From positions 1 to 43,204 of the IMG/VR virus record IMGVR_UViG_3300005843_000005: a stretch of DNA of 43,204 nt; one strand, given 5' to 3'. Each line of letters starts with the position of its first letter. Within the stretch, counting starts at the first letter, position 1. The notes beneath the pieces were generated by a model that worked only from the letters and a program-made list of their open reading frames with translations, was not told the origin of the DNA and did no database searches. The translations under genes and the position numbers were made by a program. The stretch comes from a virus. This document shows positions 31,805 through 38,213 of this stretch, piece by piece.

Positions 31805-32043
31805 GAAAGCTCCCTCAGCTTCTTTGCGAATAGCCCGGTGATGTTCGGGGCGCGGTCCTGAGCAAGGACGATTTCCCTTGCTTCCCAAGCCGCCTTCATC
31901 GTGTCGTCCAAAGACTCGTCAGCAGTGAGGGATTGGATATCCGCCAACCTTGGCTCAGGCCATCTCTTCGAGAGACCTTCAATTCCACCCATCATCACCG
32001 ACCAGGCTTTAAGGGCTATAGGGCTGTAAGTAAGTTTCTTCAT
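31801..32043 (-). CDS. Early-region protein of unknown function
   Basis: About 80 residues from ATG 32043 (MKKLTYSPIALKAW); ATG 32088 would add 15 residues that lie over an AGGGCTRTA repeat array and repeat the YSP..ALK peptide. No strong ribosome site marks either. The later part is helical (RWPEPRLADIQSLTADESLD). Coupled to the mIHF-like gene. Confidence 0.5.
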   Translation of the reverse strand: MKKLTYSPIALKAWSVMMGGIEGLSKRWPEPRLADIQSLTADESLDDTMKAAWEAREIVLAQDRAPNITGLFAKKLRELS

Positions 32044-32080
32044 TACGTCTTTAAGGGCTATACATCTAGGGCTGTAAATA
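32007..32080. repeat. AGGGCTRTA repeat array (four copies in two blocks)
   Basis: Two blocks share CTTTAAGGGCTATA (32007-32020 and 32049-32062), each followed by AGGGCTGTA (32020-32028 and 32068-32076). The second block has six extra bases between halves. The array straddles the start of the gene at 31801, so it is an operator or iteron candidate. Confidence 0.55.
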
Positions 32081-32088
32081 CATTCCAT

Positions 32089-32393
32089 CGTCTAGATTGC
32101 AGGGCAGAGCCTTCCGTACTGCCTCAGAAAGACAGTAGGTACGGAAGGTTTCCCATCGCTGAGTTGCGTGGGCGTCACCTTCGCTTGCACCTCACCCCGC
32201 CACGCACTTCGGCCGATTCTCGCTCACCAGCTCCGGGGCTTCCTGTTCATCGGTGCAACACGATTCCGCCGAGGGAAAGGTCGCCCCTCGAACCGTGGTC
32301 GGGTTTGACCTCAGCGGTCTGCGATATCAACCCCGTGTTTGGCTGCTTGGGCGGAGCGGGCCACGCTCTCTACCGGGCTACCGGGCGTAGCGT
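32089..32393. other. Noncoding gap with a 10-bp inverted repeat
   Basis: No convincing gene in 305 bp. CCTTCCGTAC (32110-32119) is perfectly inverted at 32139-32148 (GTACGGAAGG) around a 19-nt loop. No U tract flanks it on either strand, so an operator or replication element is as likely as a terminator. With the nearby AGGGCTRTA array it is the most complex noncoding stretch of the early region and the best candidate for an origin. Confidence 0.4.
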
Positions 32394-32516
32394 TTATTCA
32401 TCGCCCTCCAGTTCCAGTTCCAGGAGAACCTGAGCCTCCAATTCGGCCTCTTCAACTTCAGCCGTGAAGGTCTGCTCTTCTGCTCCGAGAGAAGAGAAAA
32501 TCTCTGGCTCGATCAT
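32394..32516 (-). CDS. 40-aa acidic peptide
   Basis: ATG 32516 behind GGGAGGCAGC (strong site), TAA at 32394. The start overlaps the upstream stop (ATGA). The sequence is strongly acidic and amphipathic (AEVEEAELEAQVLLELELEG). Small acidic early phage proteins often block host nucleic-acid-binding proteins; that is inference. Confidence 0.55.
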   Translation of the reverse strand: MIEPEIFSSLGAEEQTFTAEVEEAELEAQVLLELELEGDE

Positions 32517-32965
32517 GCTGCCTCCCACTCAACGTCCGGGTCAAAGCAGCTAGGGACCGAGCGTTGCGCGGTGCCGACGGTGGGTTCTCCCAACGCCCCT
32601 GGGCTTTCGCCTGGAGTGCATTCGTTCATCGGCACCGCGCTCTCGCTCGAAGCAGTGCTGGCGGCGGAGGCGTGGGCGGCCGCAGTAGCAAGGGGCCGCC
32701 GGCCTCCATCACTCGGGCCGGGTGCTACTGCCTCGACCGGTTCTCCCGCAGCTTTGCCAGCGCTGCTTCCAACGAGCTTGTAACGAACGCCTATGGCGTC
32801 TCCCTCGCCTCTCTCGGGCTCTGAGGAGATCTCGTAGCCGTCTTGGTGGATCAGCTCATGGATTCGAGCTGCGTAGCGAGGGGTGATTGAGAGAAGCTGG
32901 AAGGAGTGAATGCCTCGCTTGCCGGCGACCTCGAGCGCGTGAAGGATTTCGGCCTTGTTGCTCAC
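32513..32965 (-). CDS. Winged-helix DNA-binding early protein
   Basis: A 150-residue protein. Residues 4-65 (KAEILHALEVAGKRGIHSFQ; SITPRYAARIHELIHQDGYE; VRYKLVG) are a winged helix-turn-helix with the usual recognition helix and C-terminal wing. The rest is disordered and Ser/Ala/Pro-rich. Similar proteins occur in early regions of many phages, sometimes with replication genes. Overlaps both neighbours by 4 bp. Confidence 0.65.
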   Translation of the reverse strand: MSNKAEILHALEVAGKRGIHSFQLLSITPRYAARIHELIHQDGYEISSEPERGEGDAIGVRYKLVGSSAGKAAGEPVEAVAPGPSDGGRRPLATAAAHASAASTASSESAVPMNECTPGESPGALGEPTVGTAQRSVPSCFDPDVEWEAA

Positions 32966-33159
32966 GCCGCGTAGCCCCCATCGTGGAAGCGGGCGTTGTC
33001 ATCCCCGTCGTCCCACATGAGCCAGTAAGCGGTCTCCCAGGGCTCGTTCTCGCTGAAGGGAGCTACCGGCTTGAACTCAACCCAGTCAGGCTCAGGGGCG
33101 GGGTAGCGCTTGCCTTCGCGCTCCTCATAGAGCTCGTCTTCGGTGCGCGGGCGGAACAT
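32962..33159 (-). CDS. Small acidic early protein of unknown function
   Basis: A 65-residue protein rich in Glu, Trp, Tyr and Asp (RTEDELYEEREGKRYPAPEP; WETAYWLMWDDGDDNARFHD). It lies between the OB-like and winged-helix genes and is coupled to the latter. Possibly a DNA mimic given its charge, but no family is known to me. Confidence 0.5.
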   Translation of the reverse strand: MFRPRTEDELYEEREGKRYPAPEPDWVEFKPVAPFSENEPWETAYWLMWDDGDDNARFHDGGYAA

Positions 33160-33161
33160 GA

Positions 33162-34013
33162 CTAGAAGATGGGCTCGCTTGCCGGTGGAAGGTCCTGGAA
33201 GTCCTCATCGCCAGCCACCGGCACAAGCCGCCCGGTAGCGCGTTCTGCTTCGGCTCTGAGGGCTTGGAGGGTTTCTCCCTGAAGCTGGGTGTCCTGCCCT
33301 ACGAGGTTCCCGACAGCTCGCTTGATGCGCTCCGGAGGAAGACCCTTGTCCGGGTCGAGCATCCAGTCCGCCACGAACGTCTGAGCGCCCGCGTAGGTGA
33401 GCCCTGCGGTATCGAGGGCTTCGCAGATATGACGGTGTTCGACTGAGCCCTGGTCAGACGCAGGGAAGGCGCCGAGGGGAGGCGCGCCGCCTACCTGGGT
33501 CGTGGACCCCGATGAACCCTGCGCCTGACGAGAACTCTGGCCGAGTACGTCTTGGTCGAACCAGTCGGCCCAGTCGGTGAGGGCTTGGTCCAAGTCCTTC
33601 TCCAGCTTCCCGCCGTTGCGGATCTTCAGATCAATGGCGCGAATCGCCATCTCCTGCGAGTGCTGCCGAAGGATGCGAGCGGCCCTCTCCGGGTCTCTCT
33701 CGCTCTCGGGCTGCCAACCGCCCGTGGAACCCGTGGAAGTTTCTTGGGAGCCGGTTTGGAGGGTCGGCTGGCTGAGTTCCTTGGTGCGGTCGAAGTCGAG
33801 CTTGGCCTTGGTGCCGTAGTTCGTTTCCTCCAAGTCCAGTGCAAGGAGTTCGCCGACCGCAGGGGCGCGACTCTCCGGCTTCCGGTTGAGCTCCACCTGC
33901 CGCTCTAGGACCCCGTTGTTATCCAGGTCGAGCTTGTAGGAGAGCATCGGGCCGTGAGACCCTTGCCATTCCTTGGGGCCGGAGACGTGCTTTACCTCGT
34001 AGACTTCGCTCAT
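33162..34013 (-). CDS. OB-fold-like early protein (possible ssDNA-binding or recombination accessory)
   Basis: A 283-residue protein, ATG 34013 behind GGGAAGGAAGCG. Residues 1-75 (YEVKHVSGPKEWQGSHGPML; YKLDLDNNGVLERQVELNRK; GTKAKLDFDRT) form a beta pattern resembling an OB fold or a small barrel. A disordered Ser/Gly/Gln linker follows (about 80-110). Residues about 115-150 and 195-265 are helical (EMAIRAIDLKIRNGGKLEKD). This is the largest early gene other than int. Role in DNA replication or repair is inferred. Confidence 0.45.
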   Translation of the reverse strand: MSEVYEVKHVSGPKEWQGSHGPMLSYKLDLDNNGVLERQVELNRKPESRAPAVGELLALDLEETNYGTKAKLDFDRTKELSQPTLQTGSQETSTGSTGGWQPESERDPERAARILRQHSQEMAIRAIDLKIRNGGKLEKDLDQALTDWADWFDQDVLGQSSRQAQGSSGSTTQVGGAPPLGAFPASDQGSVEHRHICEALDTAGLTYAGAQTFVADWMLDPDKGLPPERIKRAVGNLVGQDTQLQGETLQALRAEAERATGRLVPVAGDEDFQDLPPASEPIF

Positions 34014-34282
34014 CGCTTCCTTCCCATCAAGTAGTCGCGTGCGTCCTGTATGGCCTCTTCTGCCGCCTCCAGTGCTTGAGCAGCTTTGGGCTCCCGCAGT
34101 CCGTGTGCTTCGTTAGAGGCGGCCTCTAGGAGCTGCTGAGGGGCGGAGAGGTTCTTGGCCAGCAAGGCACAACGGAACGGCACAATCACCTGACGCTCAG
34201 TAAGCGTTTTGCTCAGATGCTCCGCGGCCGCCATGCCGGGGTCCTCTCCGAATGGATAGACACCGTTTTTCCAGCCGGCCAT
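34010..34282 (-). CDS. Early-region helical protein of unknown function
   Basis: A 90-residue protein, ATG 34282 overlapping the previous stop as TGATG. It has an N-terminal WKNGVYPFGEDPGMAAAEHL segment, then helices (APQQLLEAASNEAHGLREPK; ALEAAEEAIQDARDYLMGRK). It is in the same coupled set as the cro-like gene. Unknown. Confidence 0.5.
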   Translation of the reverse strand: MAGWKNGVYPFGEDPGMAAAEHLSKTLTERQVIVPFRCALLAKNLSAPQQLLEAASNEAHGLREPKAAQALEAAEEAIQDARDYLMGRKR

Positions 34283-34467
34283 CAGTTCCACACCGCTTCG
34301 ATGTGCTCGGCGCGTTCTTCAAGCTTGATTTGCGCGGCGACGAGAGCCTCAACGTCTTTCGGCCAGGGGACCTCGGCCATCACGGCCTCACGGATGGCGC
34401 TGGCAGCACTCCGGGCGAGTCGAAGGCGCTTCATATCCCGAGCGTTGTCCTCGGCCATGGTGTTCAT
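34282..34467 (-). CDS. Small helical early protein of unknown function
   Basis: A 61-residue protein that is basic in its first half and acidic later (DMKRLRLARSAASAIREAVM; EVPWPKDVEALVAAQIKLEE). Start overlaps the membrane-protein stop (ATGA). No motif. Confidence 0.5.
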   Translation of the reverse strand: MNTMAEDNARDMKRLRLARSAASAIREAVMAEVPWPKDVEALVAAQIKLEERAEHIEAVWN

Positions 34468-34733
34468 GCCGCCCTCCGGGTCGTAATGACTCTTTCCGGA
34501 GAAGCCTCAGTGGAGAAGGAAGCGACCTCATGCTGGTCGTCCCAGCGCTTGCGTGCCTTGGTGAATCCCTCCCAAGCGTCCTCGCGTTCTGCGTCTCGGT
34601 GAGTCCGGATTTCGTCGTTGATGGAGATCCGGGGGTCTTTGGCGATACGGGCGAGGCAGAGGGCAAGCAGGACGATGCAGGCGAAGATGACTACGAGTAG
34701 CCCTCCGACGATGTAAGGGGCGGCAGTGCTCAT
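34464..34733 (-). CDS. Small membrane protein with one N-terminal helix
   Basis: An 89-residue protein. Residues 7-29 are a clear membrane helix (IVGGLLVVIFACIVLLALCL), with a soluble basic/helical tail. Start ATG 34733 follows AAGGAGAAGC. A membrane protein in the immunity-proximal operon could act in superinfection exclusion; that is speculation. Confidence 0.6.
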   Translation of the reverse strand: MSTAAPYIVGGLLVVIFACIVLLALCLARIAKDPRISINDEIRTHRDAEREDAWEGFTKARKRWDDQHEVASFSTEASPERVITTRRAA

Positions 34734-34870
34734 CGCTTCTCCTTAAGCCAGTTGACTTGTGCGAGAGGAAGGCGTTTGACGTTGCCCTTTGCCTCAAGGC
34801 GGAGGGTCAGTCCCTTGAAGCCGGCTGGCGTATGGGTCGGGGGGCCGCTGTACTGGCGGGGGCGGCTCAC
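34730..34870 (-). CDS. 46-aa basic early peptide
   Basis: GTG 34870 overlaps the cro-like stop (GTGA), and TGA 34730 overlaps the membrane-gene ATG. The peptide is basic (RPRQYSGPPTHTPAGFKGLT; KGNVKRLPLAQVNWLKEK). Double coupling supports a true gene. No function is known. Confidence 0.55.
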   Translation of the reverse strand: MSRPRQYSGPPTHTPAGFKGLTLRLEAKGNVKRLPLAQVNWLKEKR

Positions 34871-35109
34871 GCGGCCGTTTCCGTTTCAGGCTCGCGGTAA
34901 AGGGCGGAGAGGTCGCCTTCGAACAGGACCTCGGCGAGCTTCTGTTGATTCAAGGCGTCGGGTTTGACCCGCCCCCGCTCCCAGCGAGAGATGTAGATGC
35001 TGGGAACGTCCAGTGCGATTGCTAGTTCTCTCTGGGTTGTCTCGCCGCGGGCGGCCTTGATGTTGGAGCCGATAGTGGCGGCGATCTGTCTAGCGGGCTG
35101 TCTCGACAT
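34867..35109 (-). CDS. Cro-like HTH regulator
   Basis: An 80-residue protein from ATG 35109. Residues 6-62 (ARQIAATIGSNIKAARGETT; QRELAIALDVPSIYISRWER; NQQKLAEVLFEGDLSALYRE) are a classic XRE/Cro helix-turn-helix. It faces the repressor gene across 22 bp. It heads the early minus-strand operon (to about 32.4 kb), so it likely favours lytic growth by repressing the divergent repressor. Confidence 0.8.
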   Translation of the reverse strand: MSRQPARQIAATIGSNIKAARGETTQRELAIALDVPSIYISRWERGRVKPDALNQQKLAEVLFEGDLSALYREPETETAA

Positions 35110-35113
35110 CGTG

Positions 35114-35125
35114 TGTATAGTTGTA
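35114..35125. promoter_or_regulatory. Overlapping divergent promoters between cro-like and repressor genes
   Basis: On plus, TATAGT (35116-35121) sits 10 nt before the repressor ATG. On minus, TACAAC (35125-35120) has TTGTGT (35148-35143) 17 bp upstream and lies about 10 nt before the cro-like ATG. The -10 boxes overlap, so the two polymerases cannot both start, an exclusive switch. Confidence 0.5.
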
Positions 35126-35131
35126 GCACAG

Positions 35132-35647
35132 ATGACGGCTAGACACAAGGTGCCCACGACAAAAGCCACGACAGATCGTGTCGCGCTCCTTAGGTTCCAA
35201 GCGCAGATGGCAGATATGGCGCGGAAAGTTGGAGCCCGGATCGGCGAGCTACGCGAGCGGAAAAAGCTCTCGGACCCGCGCTGGACGCAGGACTACCTAG
35301 CTCGTCAGGTAGCGCAGCACCTCAGCGGAACGCAGATGTCCCGCTATGAGCGCGGCGAGAACATGCCCGGCGAAAAACGCCTCGAACGAATCGCCGAGGT
35401 CCTAGAAACGACCGTCTCGGATCTCTACGCCGGCCCTGAGATCGAGCGAGTGACCGCGGGCGGCACCGACCTCATGGGTGAGCTAAGCGAGGCTGAGGAG
35501 GCTCCGAGCTTGAAACGAGTCGAAGACCAGATCGCGGCTCTGCGGGTCGAGCTACTCGCAGCGGTGGCGTCGGCGCATAAAGAGCTAGGAGATCGCCTGT
35601 CGCAGCTAGAGCGTGATGGGCGTAAACGGAAAGGCTCTCGCAGCTAG
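35132..35647 (+). CDS. HTH repressor (CI-like, no protease domain)
   Basis: A 171-residue protein. I start it at ATG 35132, next to the TATAGT box; ATG 35207 is a later alternative, and neither has a ribosome site, so leaderless translation fits 35132. Residues about 33-95 (VGARIGELRERKKLSDPRWT; DYLARQVAQHLSGTQMSRYE; KRLERIAEVLETTVSDLYAG) are an XRE helix-turn-helix. The C-terminal 45 are a coiled coil (SLKRVEDQIAALRVELLAAV), probably for dimerisation. No S24 autocleavage domain is seen, so RecA-driven induction would be indirect. Confidence 0.8.
   Translation: MTARHKVPTTKATTDRVALLRFQAQMADMARKVGARIGELRERKKLSDPRWTQDYLARQVAQHLSGTQMSRYERGENMPGEKRLERIAEVLETTVSDLYAGPEIERVTAGGTDLMGELSEAEEAPSLKRVEDQIAALRVELLAAVASAHKELGDRLSQLERDGRKRKGSRS
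35155..35180. promoter_or_regulatory. CACGA operator cluster at the immunity switch
   Basis: CACGACA occurs at 35155-35161 and 35167-35173, 12 bp apart. The second half-site pairs with an inverted TCGTG at 35176-35180, forming CACGA-caga-TCGTG. A fourth TCGTG lies at 35109-35113 over the cro-like start. They could be the repressor or Cro binding sites. Confidence 0.5.
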
Positions 35648-35708
35648 TCGCTTGCCGTACGGCTTCAAGGGCGAGCGTCAGTATCTCCGCTTCCTGCTCC
35701 GCGGTCAT
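35472..35708 (-). CDS. Possible small gene antisense to the repressor end
   Basis: A 78-codon reading frame from ATG 35708, with GGGAGCAGGGA just upstream. The first 20 residues look like a natural amphipathic helix (TAEQEAEILTLALEAVRQAT), followed by CESLSVYAHHALAATGDLLA. It overlaps the repressor gene by 176 bp on the opposite strand, and its codon third positions become less GC-rich in that overlap. It may be a gene with a dispensable tail, or chance. Confidence 0.3.
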   Translation of the reverse strand: MTAEQEAEILTLALEAVRQATSCESLSVYAHHALAATGDLLALYAPTPPLRVARPAEPRSGLRLVSSSEPPQPRLAHP

Positions 35709-35896
35709 TCCCTGCTCCCTTGTCCCGGCGCTCCCAAAGGGGGCTGAGCGCACGTCTTTAGAAACCGAGGCTGAGACTGAAGCTCTGCAACAACTCTGTC
35801 AAGGCTTGGAAACAGAAAATTGTTCTGATCTAAGCAAATGGCTCCCGAAACTGAGGTTGACGGCGTCTGAGGTCGGGCAGGCAGACCAAAGCGGGG

Positions 35897-35926
35897 TTGC
35901 CGAGATGTTCCCCTAGCGGTTAGGGT
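35897..35926 (+). promoter_or_regulatory. Promoter for secreted cysteine-rich gene
   Basis: -35 TTGCCG (35897-35902), 18-bp spacer, -10 TAGGGT (35921-35926). A short leader with GGAGGGGAG precedes the ATG at 35958. It resembles the TTGCGG/TAGGCT promoter at 4224. Confidence 0.55.
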
Positions 35927-35957
35927 GGCGCCTCGCAATCTTCGGAGGGGAGAAGCC

Positions 35958-36302
35958 ATGAAACGCGTCGTCGTCGTCCTAGTCCTTGTTCTCGCCGGGC
36001 TCTTTGCTGCAACCAGCGCCCAGGCGTTCGTCTGGCATCTCGCGATCCCGAAGGCGCGGGCTGAAAACGAAAGATTCGCCCGTGACCTCTGCGAATCGGA
36101 TCGCGAATGCACTTACTGGGCGGGGTCGAAGTGCCAGCGCGTGACCGAAAGCCGCGTGGACTGCATCGCCGCAACCTGGTATCCGGAAGAACCCGGCTAC
36201 GAAACTCAGTGCTGGACCGTCACCCATTGGGGCGTCAACTACTCGGGGTACATCGTCCTGAAAAACCGTGGGCCTGTGCATTGCGAACTGGAACGGGCAT
36301 AA
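35958..36302 (+). CDS. Secreted cysteine-rich protein (moron)
   Basis: A 114-residue protein with ATG after GGAGGGGAGAAGCC. Residues 1-23 form a Sec signal peptide (MKRVVVVLVLVLAGLFAATS, ending AQA). The mature part has six Cys (45, 51, 59, 69, 85, 109), three possible disulphides, and is rich in Tyr and Trp. Opposite in strand to neighbours, with its own promoter, next to the repressor, so it is probably transcribed in the lysogen. No known family; likely acts outside the cell. Confidence 0.75.
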   Translation: MKRVVVVLVLVLAGLFAATSAQAFVWHLAIPKARAENERFARDLCESDRECTYWAGSKCQRVTESRVDCIAATWYPEEPGYETQCWTVTHWGVNYSGYIVLKNRGPVHCELERA

Positions 36303-36335
36303 AAAAACCCGCCGACTCCGAAGAGACGACGGGTT
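36303..36335 (-). terminator. Intrinsic terminator at the end of the minus-strand lysis operon
   Basis: On minus, AACCCGTCG and CGGCGGGTT form a hairpin (36306-36335), with one mismatch and a CUUCGG-containing loop, followed directly by seven U (plus-strand A run 36301-36307). It would stop transcripts from 36375-36716 and shield the secreted gene from antisense reading. The plus-strand gene also ends at this hairpin. Confidence 0.85.
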
Positions 36336-36374
36336 GCAGGGCGCCCTCCTGCTGGGGGGCTATGTGAGCCTATC

Positions 36375-36716
36375 TCAGGCTTTGGCTTCTGGCCACTGGT
36401 CTGCGCCGACCCATTCGATCTGGCGTTCCTTGACTGGGCCGTGGACCCTTGCCAACCAGCGGGTGGCGAATTCGGGAAGCGGCGTCTCGCGCATCTCCTG
36501 GCGCTGTTCGCGGGAGAAGTAGCCACCTCCGAAGACGGCTCCGCGGGTAGAACAGGTCTTTACCTCGACCAGTTGGATATGGCCTTTGACCGGGTGGATG
36601 GCGAGAAGGTCTCCCCCGCCTTTGCGGTGCCGGCGAGAGGCAACGGTCCAGCCTTCGGCCTCGAGCTTCGCGGCGACCAAGTTCTCTGAAGCATTCCCTC
36701 GATGAACCGTTCCCAC
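36375..36716 (-). CDS. Holliday junction resolvase-like PD-(D/E)xK nuclease
   Basis: A 113-residue protein. RGNASENLVAAKLEAEGW (E11), then KGGGDLLAI (D36), then IQLVEVKT (E51-V-K53) give the PD-(D/E)xK catalytic set in the spacing of archaeal Hjc-type resolvases. It would cut branched phage DNA before packaging. It is the last gene before the terminator, 90 bp downstream of the 24-residue membrane peptide. Confidence 0.75.
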   Translation of the reverse strand: MGTVHRGNASENLVAAKLEAEGWTVASRRHRKGGGDLLAIHPVKGHIQLVEVKTCSTRGAVFGGGYFSREQRQEMRETPLPEFATRWLARVHGPVKERQIEWVGADQWPEAKA

Positions 36717-36806
36717 CCAGCCATTTTCTCAGGCCAAGCGGTCGCTAATCCGCTCTCCTGGCTATCCAGCGCAGGATGGGAGCAAAGAGCCATCGGAGGA
36801 AGCGCT

Positions 36807-36881
36807 TCACCGCCGGAGGATGAAGATCAGCAGGGCGATGACAAGCAGCACGCCAACGATGGTCCAAAGCAGCCCATTCAT
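36807..36881 (-). CDS. 24-aa single-helix membrane peptide
   Basis: ATG 36881 overlaps the upstream stop (ATGA). Residues 3-22 (GLLWTIVGVLLVIALLIFIL) are one hydrophobic helix, ending in two Arg. Short peptides like this are common in phage lysis regions and might act as small holins or antiholins. Confidence 0.55.
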   Translation of the reverse strand: MNGLLWTIVGVLLVIALLIFILRR

Positions 36882-37039
36882 TTCGCTTCCAGTCCTTTCA
36901 GCTCGCCTTCTAATTCAGAGGTGCTGCGAACATCCGTGTACTCGACCAGGAAGTCACTCCCGTAGAAGTCGCCAGGGAGGAACGTGGGTATGGAGTCAAG
37001 CTCCTGCTTGATCTCTTCGATGCGCTCCTGGACGGTCAT
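36878..37039 (-). CDS. 53-aa acidic helical protein in the lysis operon
   Basis: ATG 37039 overlaps the holin-like stop. The sequence is a charged helix (TVQERIEEIKQELDSIPTFL), then LPGDFYGSDFLVEYTDVRST and a final helix. No membrane segment. Coupled at both ends. Function unknown. Confidence 0.55.
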   Translation of the reverse strand: MTVQERIEEIKQELDSIPTFLPGDFYGSDFLVEYTDVRSTSELEGELKGLEAK

Positions 37040-37188
37040 TCTGCGTTGGGGACAAGGAAGACCAGGATCGAAGAGATGGCACCCTCAACGGCGGCCACGG
37101 CGGTGGTGTCGACGTGGAAGCCGAGAGCAACTCCAACAGCAACGACGGCGGTACCAATGGCTGCGAGAGCCTTGTTGTAGCGGGTCAT
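37036..37188 (-). CDS. Holin-like small membrane protein
   Basis: A 50-residue protein with two short hydrophobic stretches (LAAIGTAVVAVGVALGFHVD; AVEGAISSILVFLVP) split by a polar turn, and a basic N terminus (MTRYNKAL). This is the pattern of small holins in mycobacteriophage-like lysis cassettes. Located two genes after the endolysin, with overlap into the next gene (ATGA). Confidence 0.65.
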   Translation of the reverse strand: MTRYNKALAAIGTAVVAVGVALGFHVDTTAVAAVEGAISSILVFLVPNAE

Positions 37189-37349
37189 GACTTCTCCTTC
37201 GGCATGTAGACGACTGCTAGGACGGTGCCCACGGGTAGCTCCCATGGGCCGGCGTAGGTCTCGGGGGTGATCTCGTAGGTCTTCTGCGAGGTGGCGTCGA
37301 TCGCGTGGCGCGTGCCGGTGATCCGGACTCGCGGGCGCTTGCGGAACAT
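37185..37349 (-). CDS. Small basic lysis-operon protein
   Basis: A 54-residue protein, ATG 37349 overlapping the endolysin stop as TGATG. It is basic at first (FRKRPRVRITGTRHAIDATS), then TYEITPETYAGPWELPVG and VLAVVYMPKEKS, a small beta fold. Function unknown. Confidence 0.55.
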   Translation of the reverse strand: MFRKRPRVRITGTRHAIDATSQKTYEITPETYAGPWELPVGTVLAVVYMPKEKS

Positions 37350-38179
37350 CAGGTCCACGCAGGGCGCGCGGCGATACCCCTGTCCACATCGCCGATCGAT
37401 CGTTCCTTCAGAGCCACGCAGCCGCCGTTTGACTGGCTCCCGTCTCCTGAGGAGGTGTTCCCCTCGATGGTCTTGATGTAGGCCGCTCCGGGCTCCACGT
37501 CCTCCCTGAGCGTCACGACGTGCTCTCCCCCCCAGAGACAGACAACGTCCCCTGCTCTGCCCTTGGAGATTGGGACTGCGGTGAAGCCGTTGCGACCCGC
37601 TATCGCGTCTTCGGTGATGTAGGGCGCGTAGCCCATCCGAATCCGTGAGGGGATGTTTGCGCCGCCGAGTTTCACGACCACCCAACAGGCGAAGCAGCCG
37701 CACCAAAAGACCGGACCCGTATAGCCGGTGAAGGTGATGAACTTCGAGACCTCGGGTCCCCAGTTCGATCCCGCGGGGTGCTCGGTGACGCCGACGTAGG
37801 GCATCGCCCGTTCGATCGCCTTCTCGCCCGCACCCTTCGCGTAGCGCTTCCTCAGGGCCTCCCTGTAGGGCTTGCGGAGCGTTCCGGCGATCTTCTCCGC
37901 GGCGGTCCTCTCCCTGCCCCTGATGAGCCTCTGAGCGCCTTCAGAGATCGTATGGCGCTTGAACTTAGACATCGTCGGGCCGACCGCCCCGAGCGAGCGG
38001 GCAACCTGTTTCGCAGCGTCGAAGGTCTCCAGCCCGAGGTCATCGTCAACCGTGATCTCGCGGTCGATCTTGAGGTGAGCAAACTGCTTGTTGATCTGGC
38101 CCTGGAGGGCTTTAACGTCGGCGCCCTTCTGATGGGGGCTGGCGACATTCAGGGGCCGATGCACGGCTTTGTCAGCCAT
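37349..38179 (-). CDS. Endolysin with CHAP-type amidase/endopeptidase domain
   Basis: A 276-residue protein. The first 110 residues look like a peptidoglycan-binding unit (PHQKGADVKALQGQINKQFA) with a helical linker. Residues about 125-265 are the CHAP-type core: GPVFWCGCFACWVV (catalytic C160), AGDVVCLWGGEHVVTL (H220) and KTIEGNTSSG (E239, N241). It digests the host wall at the end of infection. AAAGGAAGTC precedes its ATG. A distinct virion hydrolase is at 18420-20282. Confidence 0.85.
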   Translation of the reverse strand: MADKAVHRPLNVASPHQKGADVKALQGQINKQFAHLKIDREITVDDDLGLETFDAAKQVARSLGAVGPTMSKFKRHTISEGAQRLIRGRERTAAEKIAGTLRKPYREALRKRYAKGAGEKAIERAMPYVGVTEHPAGSNWGPEVSKFITFTGYTGPVFWCGCFACWVVVKLGGANIPSRIRMGYAPYITEDAIAGRNGFTAVPISKGRAGDVVCLWGGEHVVTLREDVEPGAAYIKTIEGNTSSGDGSQSNGGCVALKERSIGDVDRGIAARPAWT

Positions 38180-38213
38180 GACTTCCTTTCGTTATGGAGG
38201 CCCGCTAGGGGCG

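Noticed and set aside
32220-32400. tRNA-like pattern on minus (GGTTCGAG and a D-arm-like GGTAGAGAGC)
   Set aside because: No acceptor pairing, no T stem around GGTTCGAG, and spacing is wrong.
31933-32433. A 166-codon plus-strand frame through the repeat array and noncoding gap
   Set aside because: It covers two coupled minus-strand genes and the repeats; composition is Arg/Pro/Ser-rich without structure; no promoter or ribosome site.
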